From positions 1 to 64,000 of the forward strand of contig CBDCVQ010000003.1 in assembly GCA_965223165.1 (NCBI GenBank): a stretch of DNA of 64,000 bases, read 5' to 3'. The DNA comes from JABDMH01 sp965223165 (GTDB taxonomy: Bacteria; Bacteroidota; Bacteroidia; Chitinophagales; Saprospiraceae). Positions 9,913-18,271 of this stretch are shown one piece after another. The notes under the pieces are model-generated. The model saw only the letters and a program-made list of their open reading frames with translations, ran no database searches and was not told the origin of the DNA. A program made the position numbers and the translations under genes. Numbering within the stretch: the first letter of the stretch is position 1; every line of letters begins with the position of its first letter.

Positions 9913-9920
9913 TAAATTTG
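9913..9920 (+). promoter_or_regulatory. Candidate Bacteroidota -7 box upstream of the ECF sigma gene
   Basis: TAAATTTG matches the TAnnTTTG -7 consensus used by the main Bacteroidota sigma factor. It lies about 90 bases before the GTG start at 10011, in the AT-rich part of the sigma/fecR gap. No convincing TTTG -33 element sits at the expected distance upstream, so the call is tentative. Confidence 0.35.
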
Positions 9921-10010
9921 ATAAGAACGTTCGGCGCACTATAGACCCGAAAAGGGACGAATTTACAGGGTGCACTTGCTGGGTGCCCATGCTCTCAAAA
10001 AACTGCTGAG

Positions 10011-10595
10011 GTGACTACCAGGGAATTGCAAGACCATCTTATCGCCTTCAAGGAGGGCAATCTCCTGAGTTTTCGCTATGTCTATCAGCGGTACTATCAT
10101 CAGGTATTTTACTTCTGCCTCTCCTTCACCAAGTCCCGGCTGGATGCCGAGGAACTGGCATCGGACGTGTTTGTGCAGATTTGGAAACGGCGAGCCATCA
10201 TCGATCCCAATGTCCCGCTAAAACCTTTGCTATTTAAGATCAGCCGGGATGTCACCTGGAAATTCTTACGTAAGGTGTCGAGCCGTCGGGATCGCAGAGA
10301 TGCATATCTCAGGCACTATGCACGACAGCACACCACCGATGGCGAAGGAGAAGTCATATTTCAGGAGTACCTTACCAGATTGGACAAGGCGATGACTCAC
10401 CTGACACCGCAGCAACGTAAGGTTTTCACTCTACGCTACCTAAAGGGAAGAGATCTCACCCAAATCGCCAATGAATTGCAGATCTCCAAGAACACGGTCA
10501 AAGTGCACCTGGCCAACGGAAAACGATCGGTGCTCAATTATTTGCCGCTCCGCTTAAACGCGCTGTTGCTTTTGCCCTACCTGGAGCTCTTCTAG
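10011..10595 (+). CDS. ECF RNA polymerase sigma-70 factor
   Basis: A 194-residue extracytoplasmic-function sigma factor that probably directs transcription of the adjacent susC/susD locus once released by FecR. Region 2 is visible near 20-60 (FRYVYQRYYHQVFYF, then LDAEELASDVFVQIWK). Region 4 with its helix-turn-helix lies near 128-175 (LTPQQRKVFTLRYLKG, then LTQIANELQISKNTVKVHL). The start is GTG; an upstream ATG at 9989 is out of frame and stops at once. The C-terminal tail is leucine-rich (NALLLLPYLELF), as in many Bacteroidota ECF factors of this type. Confidence 0.93.
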   Translation: MTTRELQDHLIAFKEGNLLSFRYVYQRYYHQVFYFCLSFTKSRLDAEELASDVFVQIWKRRAIIDPNVPLKPLLFKISRDVTWKFLRKVSSRRDRRDAYLRHYARQHTTDGEGEVIFQEYLTRLDKAMTHLTPQQRKVFTLRYLKGRDLTQIANELQISKNTVKVHLANGKRSVLNYLPLRLNALLLLPYLELF

Positions 10596-10644
10596 CGCAA
10601 GACCGATGGTGGTCCTACGTTACTGAAGGGGTTCGGATGCAGGT

Positions 10645-11847
10645 TTGGCATTTGCTGCCGAGAAGTTATCTTGGGAGATGCAGCGGACGGAGCTACCCCT
10701 AGCACAGATTTATGCCCTTCGAAAAGAACTGCACCGCCATCCAGAGCTATCAGGCAGAGAGCAACAGACCTCCGATCGCCTTCGAGACTTTGCTCTAGCG
10801 AAAGATCCCGAGCTGGAGGTCATCAAGCTGGCCAGAACAGGACTGGCCTTGTGCAAGAGATTTGGACCGGCCGGTCCCACCGTGCTGATCCGTTGCGAAT
10901 TGGATGCCTTGCCTATCGACGAGTCGCCAGACCTGCCCTATCATTCACGCTATCCTGGTGTGGCCCACAAATGCGGCCACGACGGCCACATGGCCATTGT
11001 CATCGGGCTCGTGCCGTGGCTTAAGCAGCAGCCTTTTGGCGGTGGACGTGTGGTGCTATTGTTTCAGCCGGCGGAAGAAACGGGTGCAGGAGCCCAGGCC
11101 GTCACAGCCGATCCGGCATTTGACCGGATCAAGCCAGATGTGGCATTTGCCCTGCACAATCTCCCCGGTCACACCCTGCATGACATCATCATTGTCAAGA
11201 ACCAATTCTCCTGTACGGTGCACAGCTTCGTGGTGCACCTCCAGGGACTCCAGTCGCATGCCTCCTCGCCCGAGAAAGGCATCAATCCAGCCTCGGCCAT
11301 CGCCGAGTTAATCCAGCGCTTTGACTCCTTTAACGTGCCGGATCTTGCCGATACTTCTTTTGCGCTCTTAACTCCGGTACACATCCAAATGGGCCAACCG
11401 GCATATGGCATCTCTGCCGGTGAGGGAGCGATGCATTTCACCCTTCGAACAAGATCCGAAATGGCGATGGACCAACTGAAGCAGAAAATCACACAATCGC
11501 TCCGGCAAGTGACCACGAGGCACCAGCTCACCCACCAGGTATCATGGCACGACTACTTTCCCTGCGTAGAGAATGACGCTGCCTGCAACACTGCCATAGT
11601 AGGAGCTGCCAGGGCGCTAGATTTGACCGTGGTCCAGCGCGATCAACCTTTTAGATTCGGAGAAGACTTTGGTTGGTTTTCCAAGTACGGAACTACGGCC
11701 ATGTTTGGGATCGGAGCGGGAGTGACCACACCTCCATTACATCATCCGGCCTACGATTTTCCCGATGCACTGATCGGTACAGGAATGCGTGTGTTCGCCA
11801 AGATCATCAGGCATTACCTGGACCGAGATGATCATGATAAATCCTAA
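10645..11847 (+). CDS. M20-family amidohydrolase / carboxypeptidase
   Basis: Zinc peptidase-like amidohydrolase, probably cytoplasmic, of the hippurate hydrolase / N-acyl-amino-acid deacylase type. Seen in order: LRKELHRHPELSG at the N-terminus, HKCGHDGHM (metal-binding Cys and His), QPAEETGAGA (catalytic Glu pair), the dimerisation domain with the FVVHLQGLQSHASSPEKG pattern, and a C-terminal LHHPAYDFPDALI (final metal His). The start is uncertain. A TTG at 10645 and an ATG at 10678 are both in frame, and the ATG would begin just before the conserved LRKELHRHPE. It lies 50 bases after the sigma gene. The substrate is unknown. Confidence 0.9.
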   Translation: MAFAAEKLSWEMQRTELPLAQIYALRKELHRHPELSGREQQTSDRLRDFALAKDPELEVIKLARTGLALCKRFGPAGPTVLIRCELDALPIDESPDLPYHSRYPGVAHKCGHDGHMAIVIGLVPWLKQQPFGGGRVVLLFQPAEETGAGAQAVTADPAFDRIKPDVAFALHNLPGHTLHDIIIVKNQFSCTVHSFVVHLQGLQSHASSPEKGINPASAIAELIQRFDSFNVPDLADTSFALLTPVHIQMGQPAYGISAGEGAMHFTLRTRSEMAMDQLKQKITQSLRQVTTRHQLTHQVSWHDYFPCVENDAACNTAIVGAARALDLTVVQRDQPFRFGEDFGWFSKYGTTAMFGIGAGVTTPPLHHPAYDFPDALIGTGMRVFAKIIRHYLDRDDHDKS

Positions 11848-12014
11848 CCAACCATAATTGTCAATGGAACGGAGGCGCTTATTGTGGGAAAATAATGGGA
11901 TATTCCAATTTCAGGAGCGGTCGTGGTGGCTGGAGCACTAAGGCGGCTATTTGCCCAGCACCACACGCTCAGGACTGACTAAGAAATAAAGCACATAGTA
12001 AACAATAGCAATAG

Positions 12015-13214
12015 ATGGAAGGTCACAGAATCACGATGCTCGGAACCGGACTGATCGGATCATTTTATACCTCCAGCCTGCATGAAATGCGGGGTAGAGA
12101 TCGGGTCCACATGATCTATTCTCGACGGGAAGAACGGGCTCAGCAATTTGCCAAAGAGTGGGGCGTGCCCCATTATGAAACGGATATGAAAGCCGCCATT
12201 CATCACCCTGAAACGGATGTCGTGGTGATTGGTCTACCCAATAACCTGCATAAGGAATCCATCTTGATGGCCGCCGAGGCTGGCAAGTCTATCCTTTGCA
12301 CCAAGCCGCTGGCCCGAACGGCGCAGGAGGCCAAGGAGATACTCGATGCGGTGGAGGCCGCGGGCGTTTTTCATGGTTATCTGGAAGACCTAGTGTACAC
12401 CCCCAAGACGCTGAAGGCCATCCGGTCAGTACGCAACGGGGCCATTGGCAAGGTCACCTGGACCCGGTCTCGCGAGGCGCATCCGGGGCCACACAGCGAC
12501 TGGTTTTGGGACTCGGCCCAGTCCGGCGGGGGTGCCATCGTCGATATGGGCTGTCACTGCATTGCCATCGGGCGCAACTTCATCGGCAAGGAAGTACGAC
12601 CGGTGGAGGCGATGTGCTGGGCGGCCACCCAGGTCAAGCCGATCGAGGCGGAAGACAACGCCATCGGTCTGATCCGGTATGCCAGTGGTGCCATCAGTCA
12701 ATTTGAAGTGAGTTGGTCTTATCGAGGAGGGATGGATCTACGCGACGAGGTAGCTGGCACCGAGGGGGTCATACGGTTGGATCACTTCCTGCGCACCGGA
12801 TTTGAGGTCTTTACGGCCGTGGGTGAAAAAGGGTATGTGGCGGAAAAAGCCGAAAGCGAGACGGGATGGTTGTTTCCGGTCGGCGACGAGGCCCATGCGT
12901 TGGGCTACAAGCATATGTTTGCGGATATGTTCGAATCTATGGACCAGGGACAGGCACCGATGGAGTCCTTCTACGATGGATACATCGTCAATTGTATCAT
13001 GGATGCTTGCTATCGCTCGGCTAAGACGAAGCGCTGGGAACCGGTGGAGATCGGGGACTGGCGAGGTAGTGATGACATAGATGAGGGCATTCAGCTAGTC
13101 GAGTACGACAGCAATCACTACTTGGTCAAGAAGGAAAAATTGCCCGACGGCCGGGTCAAGCATATCATCAAGCACAAGACTACAGGGGTCGTATCGGAGA
13201 AGCTGGTACAATAA
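12015..13214 (+). CDS. Gfo/Idh/MocA-family NAD(P)-dependent oxidoreductase
   Basis: Cytoplasmic sugar or inositol-type dehydrogenase of 399 residues. The N-terminal Rossmann fold is clear (MLGTGLIGSFYTSSL), with an ILCTKPLA strand where the family usually has EKP, so the catalytic-loop lysine is present but the preceding Glu is replaced by Thr. The C-terminal alpha/beta domain includes GGGAIVDMGCHCIAIGR. No leader peptide is seen, unlike the other three family members in this window. It starts a run of four rightward genes with gaps of 27, 5 and about 150 bases, followed by an SDR, a ROK kinase and a P1 peptidase. This suggests a sugar-derivative catabolic operon. Confidence 0.9.
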   Translation: MEGHRITMLGTGLIGSFYTSSLHEMRGRDRVHMIYSRREERAQQFAKEWGVPHYETDMKAAIHHPETDVVVIGLPNNLHKESILMAAEAGKSILCTKPLARTAQEAKEILDAVEAAGVFHGYLEDLVYTPKTLKAIRSVRNGAIGKVTWTRSREAHPGPHSDWFWDSAQSGGGAIVDMGCHCIAIGRNFIGKEVRPVEAMCWAATQVKPIEAEDNAIGLIRYASGAISQFEVSWSYRGGMDLRDEVAGTEGVIRLDHFLRTGFEVFTAVGEKGYVAEKAESETGWLFPVGDEAHALGYKHMFADMFESMDQGQAPMESFYDGYIVNCIMDACYRSAKTKRWEPVEIGDWRGSDDIDEGIQLVEYDSNHYLVKKEKLPDGRVKHIIKHKTTGVVSEKLVQ

Positions 13215-13241
13215 CGACGGTGTCGTAGATAGAAACAAGAG

Positions 13242-14021
13242 ATGTTAGAAGGTAAGAAGATTGTCATCATTGGTGGCACCACCGGGCTGGGCCTCTCCGC
13301 GGCAAAGGCCTTTACCCGACATGGCGCCCAGATTGTGGTCATCGGACGAAAAACGGAAAGCTGTACGCTCGTCCAACAAGAGCTGGGAGACGCCTGCCGG
13401 GCTATGGCAGCCGACGCGAGGGAAGAATCGACCGCCACCCAAGCCATCGAACTTTGCGAACAAACGTTTGGCGGATTTGATGGTCTCTACCACGTGGCCG
13501 GAGGGAGCGGCCGGCGATTTGGCGACGGTCCTTTGCACGAGATGACCTTGGAGGGGTGGAACAAAACGCTCCAACACAATCTCACCTCCATCATGTTGTC
13601 CAATCGGGCGGCGGTGCAACACTGGCTCGGGCAAGACCGGGCAGGGACCTTGATCAACATGAGTTCCGTCCTTGGCTATTCCCCTTCCCCCAAGTATTTT
13701 ACTACCCATGCATATGCTGCCGCCAAGGCCGCGATCATCGGCTACTCCAAAGCAGTGGCCGCCCACTATGCTACGCACAACATTCGCGTACACGTGGTAG
13801 CCCCCGCCCTGGTGGAGACGCCCATGGCTCAGCGGGCGGTGCAGGATCCGGCGATCGTACGATTTGTGCAGACCAAGCAACCCCTCGACGGTGGCCGGGT
13901 TGGCAGAGTGAGCGACCTGGATGGACTCGTGACCCTACTCATGTCAGATCAATTTACATTTAGTACCGGACAGGTGTTCTCGGTCGACGGGGGCTGGTCC
14001 ATTTCCGAAGGTCAATACTAA
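13242..14021 (+). CDS. Short-chain dehydrogenase/reductase (SDR)
   Basis: A 259-residue NAD(P)-dependent oxidoreductase. The cofactor loop reads GGTTGLGLSAAKAF, the catalytic Ser lies in INMSSV, and the YxxxK pair is in AYAAAKAAIIGYSKA. The C-terminus ends FSTGQVFSVDGGWS, the normal classical SDR ending. It sits between a Gfo/Idh dehydrogenase and a ROK kinase with only 27 and 5 bases separating them, so it is very likely co-transcribed. It may carry out the second oxidation or reduction in the same sugar pathway; the substrate cannot be read from the sequence. Confidence 0.92.
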   Translation: MLEGKKIVIIGGTTGLGLSAAKAFTRHGAQIVVIGRKTESCTLVQQELGDACRAMAADAREESTATQAIELCEQTFGGFDGLYHVAGGSGRRFGDGPLHEMTLEGWNKTLQHNLTSIMLSNRAAVQHWLGQDRAGTLINMSSVLGYSPSPKYFTTHAYAAAKAAIIGYSKAVAAHYATHNIRVHVVAPALVETPMAQRAVQDPAIVRFVQTKQPLDGGRVGRVSDLDGLVTLLMSDQFTFSTGQVFSVDGGWSISEGQY

Positions 14022-14026
14022 ATCCT

Positions 14027-14962
14027 ATGCCATCTTCCCACATCCAGAGTAGTGATTCTGCCCAGGGGCATTTGACCATTGGTATCGATCTCGGGGCCAC
14101 CAATGTCAAAGGGGTCGTTCTCAATGACCAGGACGAGGCGATTCGCTCGCTGCAATGGCCCAAGGTGGATGACCCCGGTGCAGACGACCACTGGCAGAAA
14201 GTCGTGGCACGTATGGTAGGCGCCTTGAGCGACGGGCTTTCGATCCAGGGGTATGGACTGTCAGCACCCGGCCTCCCCAACGAGCGCAACGAACACATCT
14301 CGTACATGCCCGGACGACTCCAAGGCCTCGAGCATCTCGATTGGGCAGCATTTCTCAAACTGGACCGAGTCTTTGTGCTTAATGACGCCCAAGCCGCGCT
14401 CATGGCCGAAGCGCATCTGGGCGCGGGCAAGGGATACCGGCACATCGTCATGCTCACGCTGGGCACAGGTGTAGGAGGGGGCATCATGATTGACGGTCAG
14501 CTGTACCAGGGCAAGGGTCAGCGTGCCGGTCACCTCGGACACATCACGGTGGATGGAGCCAGTCACTTCAGCATCACCGGTCAGCCAGGCAGCCTGGAGA
14601 ACGCGATCGGCAACGCCACCGTGCACCGTCGCTCGCATGGACGATATGAGGATACGAGCGACCTGGTCGCCGCCTACCGAAGGCATGAACCCTGGGCTTC
14701 CTACGTCTGGCTCCAGTCTGTGCGCCATCTTGCGGTCGGACTAAGTGCCATCTGCAACGCCGTCTCGCCCGAGGTCATCATCCTGGGTGGTGGCATTACC
14801 AATGCGGGCAAGGATCTGTTTGATCCGCTCTCAGACTTTCTAAAAATCTACGAATGGCGGCCAGGTGACTTACGCATCCCCGTCGTCCAGGCACATTTCC
14901 ATGAATTTGGAGGAGCGATGGGTGCCGCCAGCTTTGCCAAAACGCACTCGCTTTTGCCTTAG
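14027..14962 (+). CDS. ROK-family sugar kinase-like protein lacking the zinc-binding cysteines
   Basis: A 311-residue protein with the ROK/hexokinase fold. IGIDLGATNVKGVVL is the phosphate-1 loop, LNDAQAALMAEA holds the catalytic Asp, and LTLGTGVGGGIMIDG is the phosphate-2 loop. The usual E-x-G-H sugar-binding motif is replaced by AGHLGH. The CxCGxxGCxE zinc motif is replaced by SITGQPGSLENAIG, with no cysteine. Related Bacteroidota ROK proteins seem to keep the GxPGSLE part, so this may be a distinct subgroup rather than a dead kinase. It follows the SDR by 5 bases in the same operon. Confidence 0.87.
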   Translation: MPSSHIQSSDSAQGHLTIGIDLGATNVKGVVLNDQDEAIRSLQWPKVDDPGADDHWQKVVARMVGALSDGLSIQGYGLSAPGLPNERNEHISYMPGRLQGLEHLDWAAFLKLDRVFVLNDAQAALMAEAHLGAGKGYRHIVMLTLGTGVGGGIMIDGQLYQGKGQRAGHLGHITVDGASHFSITGQPGSLENAIGNATVHRRSHGRYEDTSDLVAAYRRHEPWASYVWLQSVRHLAVGLSAICNAVSPEVIILGGGITNAGKDLFDPLSDFLKIYEWRPGDLRIPVVQAHFHEFGGAMGAASFAKTHSLLP

Positions 14963-15111
14963 GGCCAAGATTTCCGAACGACATTTTGCCATCGGTCCGG
15001 CGACGAATACTCAGCTTAGTTTAAGTATATTCAAGCCTACATGCCAGCCTTTTGCTGGAAGCTACCGAGCTATTCCTGCGAGTATTTGACATTGTCACAA
15101 AACGACATCCT

Positions 15112-16269
15112 ATGCGATTCTCATTTGTTCTACTGCTCCTCCTGCTGGCCCTCGATCTGCTGGCTCAGAAGCCCCGGGCTAGGGACCTGGGTGTACCCTT
15201 CAAGGGTATCCCCGGACCTTGGAATGCCATCACCGATGTATCTGGCGTGGAGGTAGGTCACAGCACCATCATCGAGGGTGAGGGGCGCAATGTGATTGGT
15301 CAGGGACCCGTGCGTACGGGCGTGACGGCCATCTTTCCCCGCGGAAAAGTGAATCGGCCGGTATTTGCCAATTGGTACAGCCTCAATGGCAACGGTGAGA
15401 TGACGGGCACGACCTGGATCACCGAATCGGGATATCTCGAGACCCCGATTCTGATCACAAACACGAACAGTGTAGGGGTAGTCAGGGATGCCGTGCTCAA
15501 GTGGTTTGTCAAACATCGGTGGTACAAAAATGACTGGTGGTATATCTACCCCGTGGTAGCAGAAACCTACGATGGTTTCCTGAATGACATCTATGGATTT
15601 CACGTGCAGGAAAAGCACGTGTTTGAGGCCATGGATCTGGCTGCCGGTGGCCCGGTGCAGGAGGGAAATGTGGGTGGCGGCACCGGCATGATGACTCTGG
15701 GGTTTAAGGGAGGCATCGGCACCGCGTCTAGGGTGATCGAAGTCAATGGTTACAGCTACACCGTGGGTGTCTTGGTGCAATCCAATTTTGGTTACCGGCG
15801 CAACCTGACGGTCGCCGGTGTACCCGTAGGGCAGGTGTTGGGTGACACCTTGCGATCGGAGCTCCGGGATCCACCTGCCTCGTATCGGGAGGGTGATGGC
15901 TCCATCATCGTCGTCGTGGCCACGGACGCACCACTCCTACCCTTCCAGCTCAAGCGTCTCGTGCACCGGGTTCCGCTCGGCATCGGGGCCGTCGGCGGCT
16001 ATGGTAGTAATGGTTCCGGGGATATATTCATTGCCTTTTCCACGGCTAATGAAGAGACCTTTAGCCGGGATACCGTGACAGCGGCACAAGTACTGGCCAA
16101 TGATCTGATCTCGCCCCTCTTCGAGGCCACCGCCCAAGCGGTCGAGGAGTCCATCATCAACGCCATGATCGCCGCCGAGGATATGGAAGGCATCAATGGC
16201 AACAAGGCTTTTGCCATCCCCCACGATTTGCTCCGGGACGTCCTGAGAAAGTACCATCGACTTCGGTGA
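15112..16269 (+). CDS. P1-family (DmpA/BapA-like) aminopeptidase, exported
   Basis: Self-processing N-terminal-nucleophile peptidase of 385 residues. The start at 15112 gives a strong signal peptide (MRFSFVLLLLLLALDLLAQ); an in-frame upstream start at 15052 would bury it. Family features are the N-terminal GPWNAITDVSGVEVGH, the GGTGMMTLGFKGGIGTAS strand, and GSNGSGDIFIAF, in which Ser302 follows Gly. That Gly-Ser bond is where DmpA-type enzymes cleave themselves and expose the nucleophile. It follows the ROK kinase by about 150 bases and may be the last gene of that operon. A repeat array starts 11 bases after its stop. Confidence 0.92.
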   Translation: MRFSFVLLLLLLALDLLAQKPRARDLGVPFKGIPGPWNAITDVSGVEVGHSTIIEGEGRNVIGQGPVRTGVTAIFPRGKVNRPVFANWYSLNGNGEMTGTTWITESGYLETPILITNTNSVGVVRDAVLKWFVKHRWYKNDWWYIYPVVAETYDGFLNDIYGFHVQEKHVFEAMDLAAGGPVQEGNVGGGTGMMTLGFKGGIGTASRVIEVNGYSYTVGVLVQSNFGYRRNLTVAGVPVGQVLGDTLRSELRDPPASYREGDGSIIVVVATDAPLLPFQLKRLVHRVPLGIGAVGGYGSNGSGDIFIAFSTANEETFSRDTVTAAQVLANDLISPLFEATAQAVEESIINAMIAAEDMEGINGNKAFAIPHDLLRDVLRKYHRLR

Positions 16270-16279
16270 GGGGTTTTTG

Positions 16280-16335
16280 TGGTTTTGTGGTTTTATGGTT
16301 TTATGGTTTTGTGGTTTTATGGTTTTATGGTTTTA
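16280..16335. repeat. Seven 8-bp tandem repeats (TGGTTTTA/G)
   Basis: Seven perfect-phase copies of TGGTTTT followed by A or G directly after the P1 peptidase gene, running straight into the long tandem array. Slipped-strand variation in copy number is plausible. The reading frame through it is low complexity and is not a gene. Confidence 0.9.
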
Positions 16336-18216
16336 TCTGATATCTCCAATCTAGCTGCGGGTCTTGGTCACCACCCAAGAAAGAAATACAAATTCGTGCA
16401 AAAATTCCCTTCATCGAGAGCTCGCTATGGCTGTGTGCCGTCCACCGTCCCAGTGGGCGGCTCGCCGATCTTTGCCCTGCGCAGGGCCTGCCCGCAGCTC
16501 GGCGATCCAAATCAACAATCACTATCTGATATCTCCAATCTAGCTACGGGGTCTTGGTCACCACCCAAGTACGAAGTACAAATTAGTGCAAAAATTCCCT
16601 TCATCGAGAGCTCGTATGGCCGTCTTCCGTCCACCGTCCCAGTGGGCGGCTCGCCGATCTTTGCCCTGCGCAGGGCCTGCCCGCAGCTCGACGATCAAAC
16701 ATCACAATCACTATCTGATATCTCCCATCAAGCTGCGGGGTCTTGGTCACACCCAAGAAAGAAGTACAAATTGGTGCAAAAATTCTCTTCATCGAGAGCT
16801 CGCTATGGCTGTGTGCCGTCCACCCTTCCAGTGGGCGGCTCGCCGATCTTTGCCCTGCGCAGGCGCTCCCGCAGCTCGACGATCCAAATCACAATCACTA
16901 TCTGATATCCCCAATCAATCTGCGGGGTCTTGGTCACCACCCAAGAAAGAAATACAAATTGGTGCAAAAATTCCCTTCATCGAGAGCTCGTATGGCCGTC
17001 CGCCGTCTACCGTCTCAGTGGGCGGCTCGCCGATCTTTGGCCTGCGCAGGGCCTGCCCGCAGCTCGACGATCCAAATCAACAATCACTATCTGATATCTC
17101 CAATCAAGCTTCGGGGTCTTGGTCACCACCCAAGTACGAAATACAAATTGGTGCAAAAATTCTCTTCATCGAGAGCTCGTATGGCTGTGTGCCGTCTATC
17201 GTCCCAGTGGGCGGCTCGCCGATCTTTGCCCTGCGCAGGGCCTGCCCGCAGCTCGACGATCCAAATCACAATCACAATCTGATATCTCCAATCAAGCTGC
17301 GGGTCTTGGTCACCACCCAAGAAAGAAATACAAATTCGTGCAAAAATTCTCTTCATCGAGAGCTCGCTATGGCTGTGTGCCGTCCACCGTCCCAGTGGGC
17401 GGCTCGCCGATCTTTGCCCTGCGCAGGGCCTGCCCGCAGCTCGACGATCCAAATCAACAATCACTATCTGATATCTCCAATCTAGCTACGGGGTCTTGGT
17501 CACCACCCAAGTACGAAGTACAAATTAGTGCAAAAATTCCCTTCATCGAGAGCTCGTATGGCCGTCTTCCGTCCACCGTCCCAGTGGGCGGCTCGCCGAT
17601 CTTTGCCCTGCGCAGGGCCTGCCCGCAGCTCGACGATCAAACATCAGAAATGTGGAGTCGTTACAATTGTGTAATTGTTGAGAAGCGTCACTTTGTCTTG
17701 ATCAGCTCGGCTATCGAAAATCACCATCACTAATCACTATCTGATATCTCCAATCAATCTGCGGGGTCTTGCTCACCACCCAAGTACGAAATACAAATTG
17801 GTGCAAAAATTCCCTTCAGCGATAGCTCGCTATGGCTGTGTGCCGTCCACCGTCCCAGTGGGCGGCTCGCCGATCTCTGCCAAGCACAGGCGCTCCCGCA
17901 GCTCGACGATCCAAATCACAATCACAATCACTATCTGATATCCCCAATCAATCTGCGGGGTCTTGCTCACCACCCAAGTACGAAGTACAAATTAGTGCAA
18001 AAATTCCCTTCATCGAGAGCTCGTATGGCCGTGTGCCGTCTATCGTCTCAGTGGGCGGCTCGCCGATCTTTGCCCTGCGCAGGCGCTCCCGCAGCTCGAC
18101 GATCCAAATCACAATCACTATCTGATATCTCCAATCAAGCTACGGGCACCGATCATCCACCCAAGTAAGCGGTACAATGCAGTGCAAAAATTCCACCCAC
18201 CGAGAGCTCGTATGGC
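16335..18216. repeat. Tandem array of about ten 187-194-bp units plus a decayed last copy
   Basis: Units begin with ATCTGATAT at 16335, 16524, 16713, 16900, 17089, 17277, 17466, 17739, 17933 and 18120, so the period is 187-194 bases except one 273-base unit that carries an extra stretch. Each unit holds CACCCAAG, TGCAAAAATT, CGAGAGCTCG, a CCGTCCACCGT box, then a GC-rich core (GTGGGCGGCTCGCCGATC to GCAGCTCGACGATCC) with the palindrome CCCTGCGCAGGG. Long open frames through it exist only because 189 is divisible by three; they appear in several frames on both strands and break at the 187-, 188- and 194-base units. It lies between convergent genes. The GC-rich core recurs inverted at 38706-38950. 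Confidence 0.95.
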
Positions 18217-18270
18217 CGTCAACCGTCCACCGTCATACCGTCCACCATCAACCGTCCACCGTCTTCCGCC
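18217..18270. repeat. Short CCGTCCACCGTC/CCGTCAACCGTC minisatellite
   Basis: Imperfect 7-11-bp repeats of CCGTCMACC type that replace the GC-rich core in the last, decayed unit of the array and run up to the stop codon of the leftward oxidoreductase gene at 18272. The same ACGGTAGACGG-type motif, in the other orientation, pads the repeat at 38706-38950. Confidence 0.8.
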
Positions 18271-18271
18271 C

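Noticed and set aside
9772..9990. Leftward 72-codon frame in the sigma/fecR gap
   Set aside because: No recognised features; overlaps the likely divergent promoter region and lacks coding-like composition.
11848..12014. Possible small gene between the M20 and Gfo/Idh genes
   Set aside because: Stops occur in every frame within short distances and no motif was recognised.
16335..18216. Long open frames (up to about 300 codons) and repeat-protein look of the tandem array
   Set aside because: They appear in several frames and on both strands because the period is mostly 189 bases, and they break wherever the unit is 187, 188 or 194 bases. No start signal or known domain.
16335..18216. CRISPR array
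   Set aside because: Whole units of about 189 bases repeat with no unique spacers between short repeats, and no cas genes are present.
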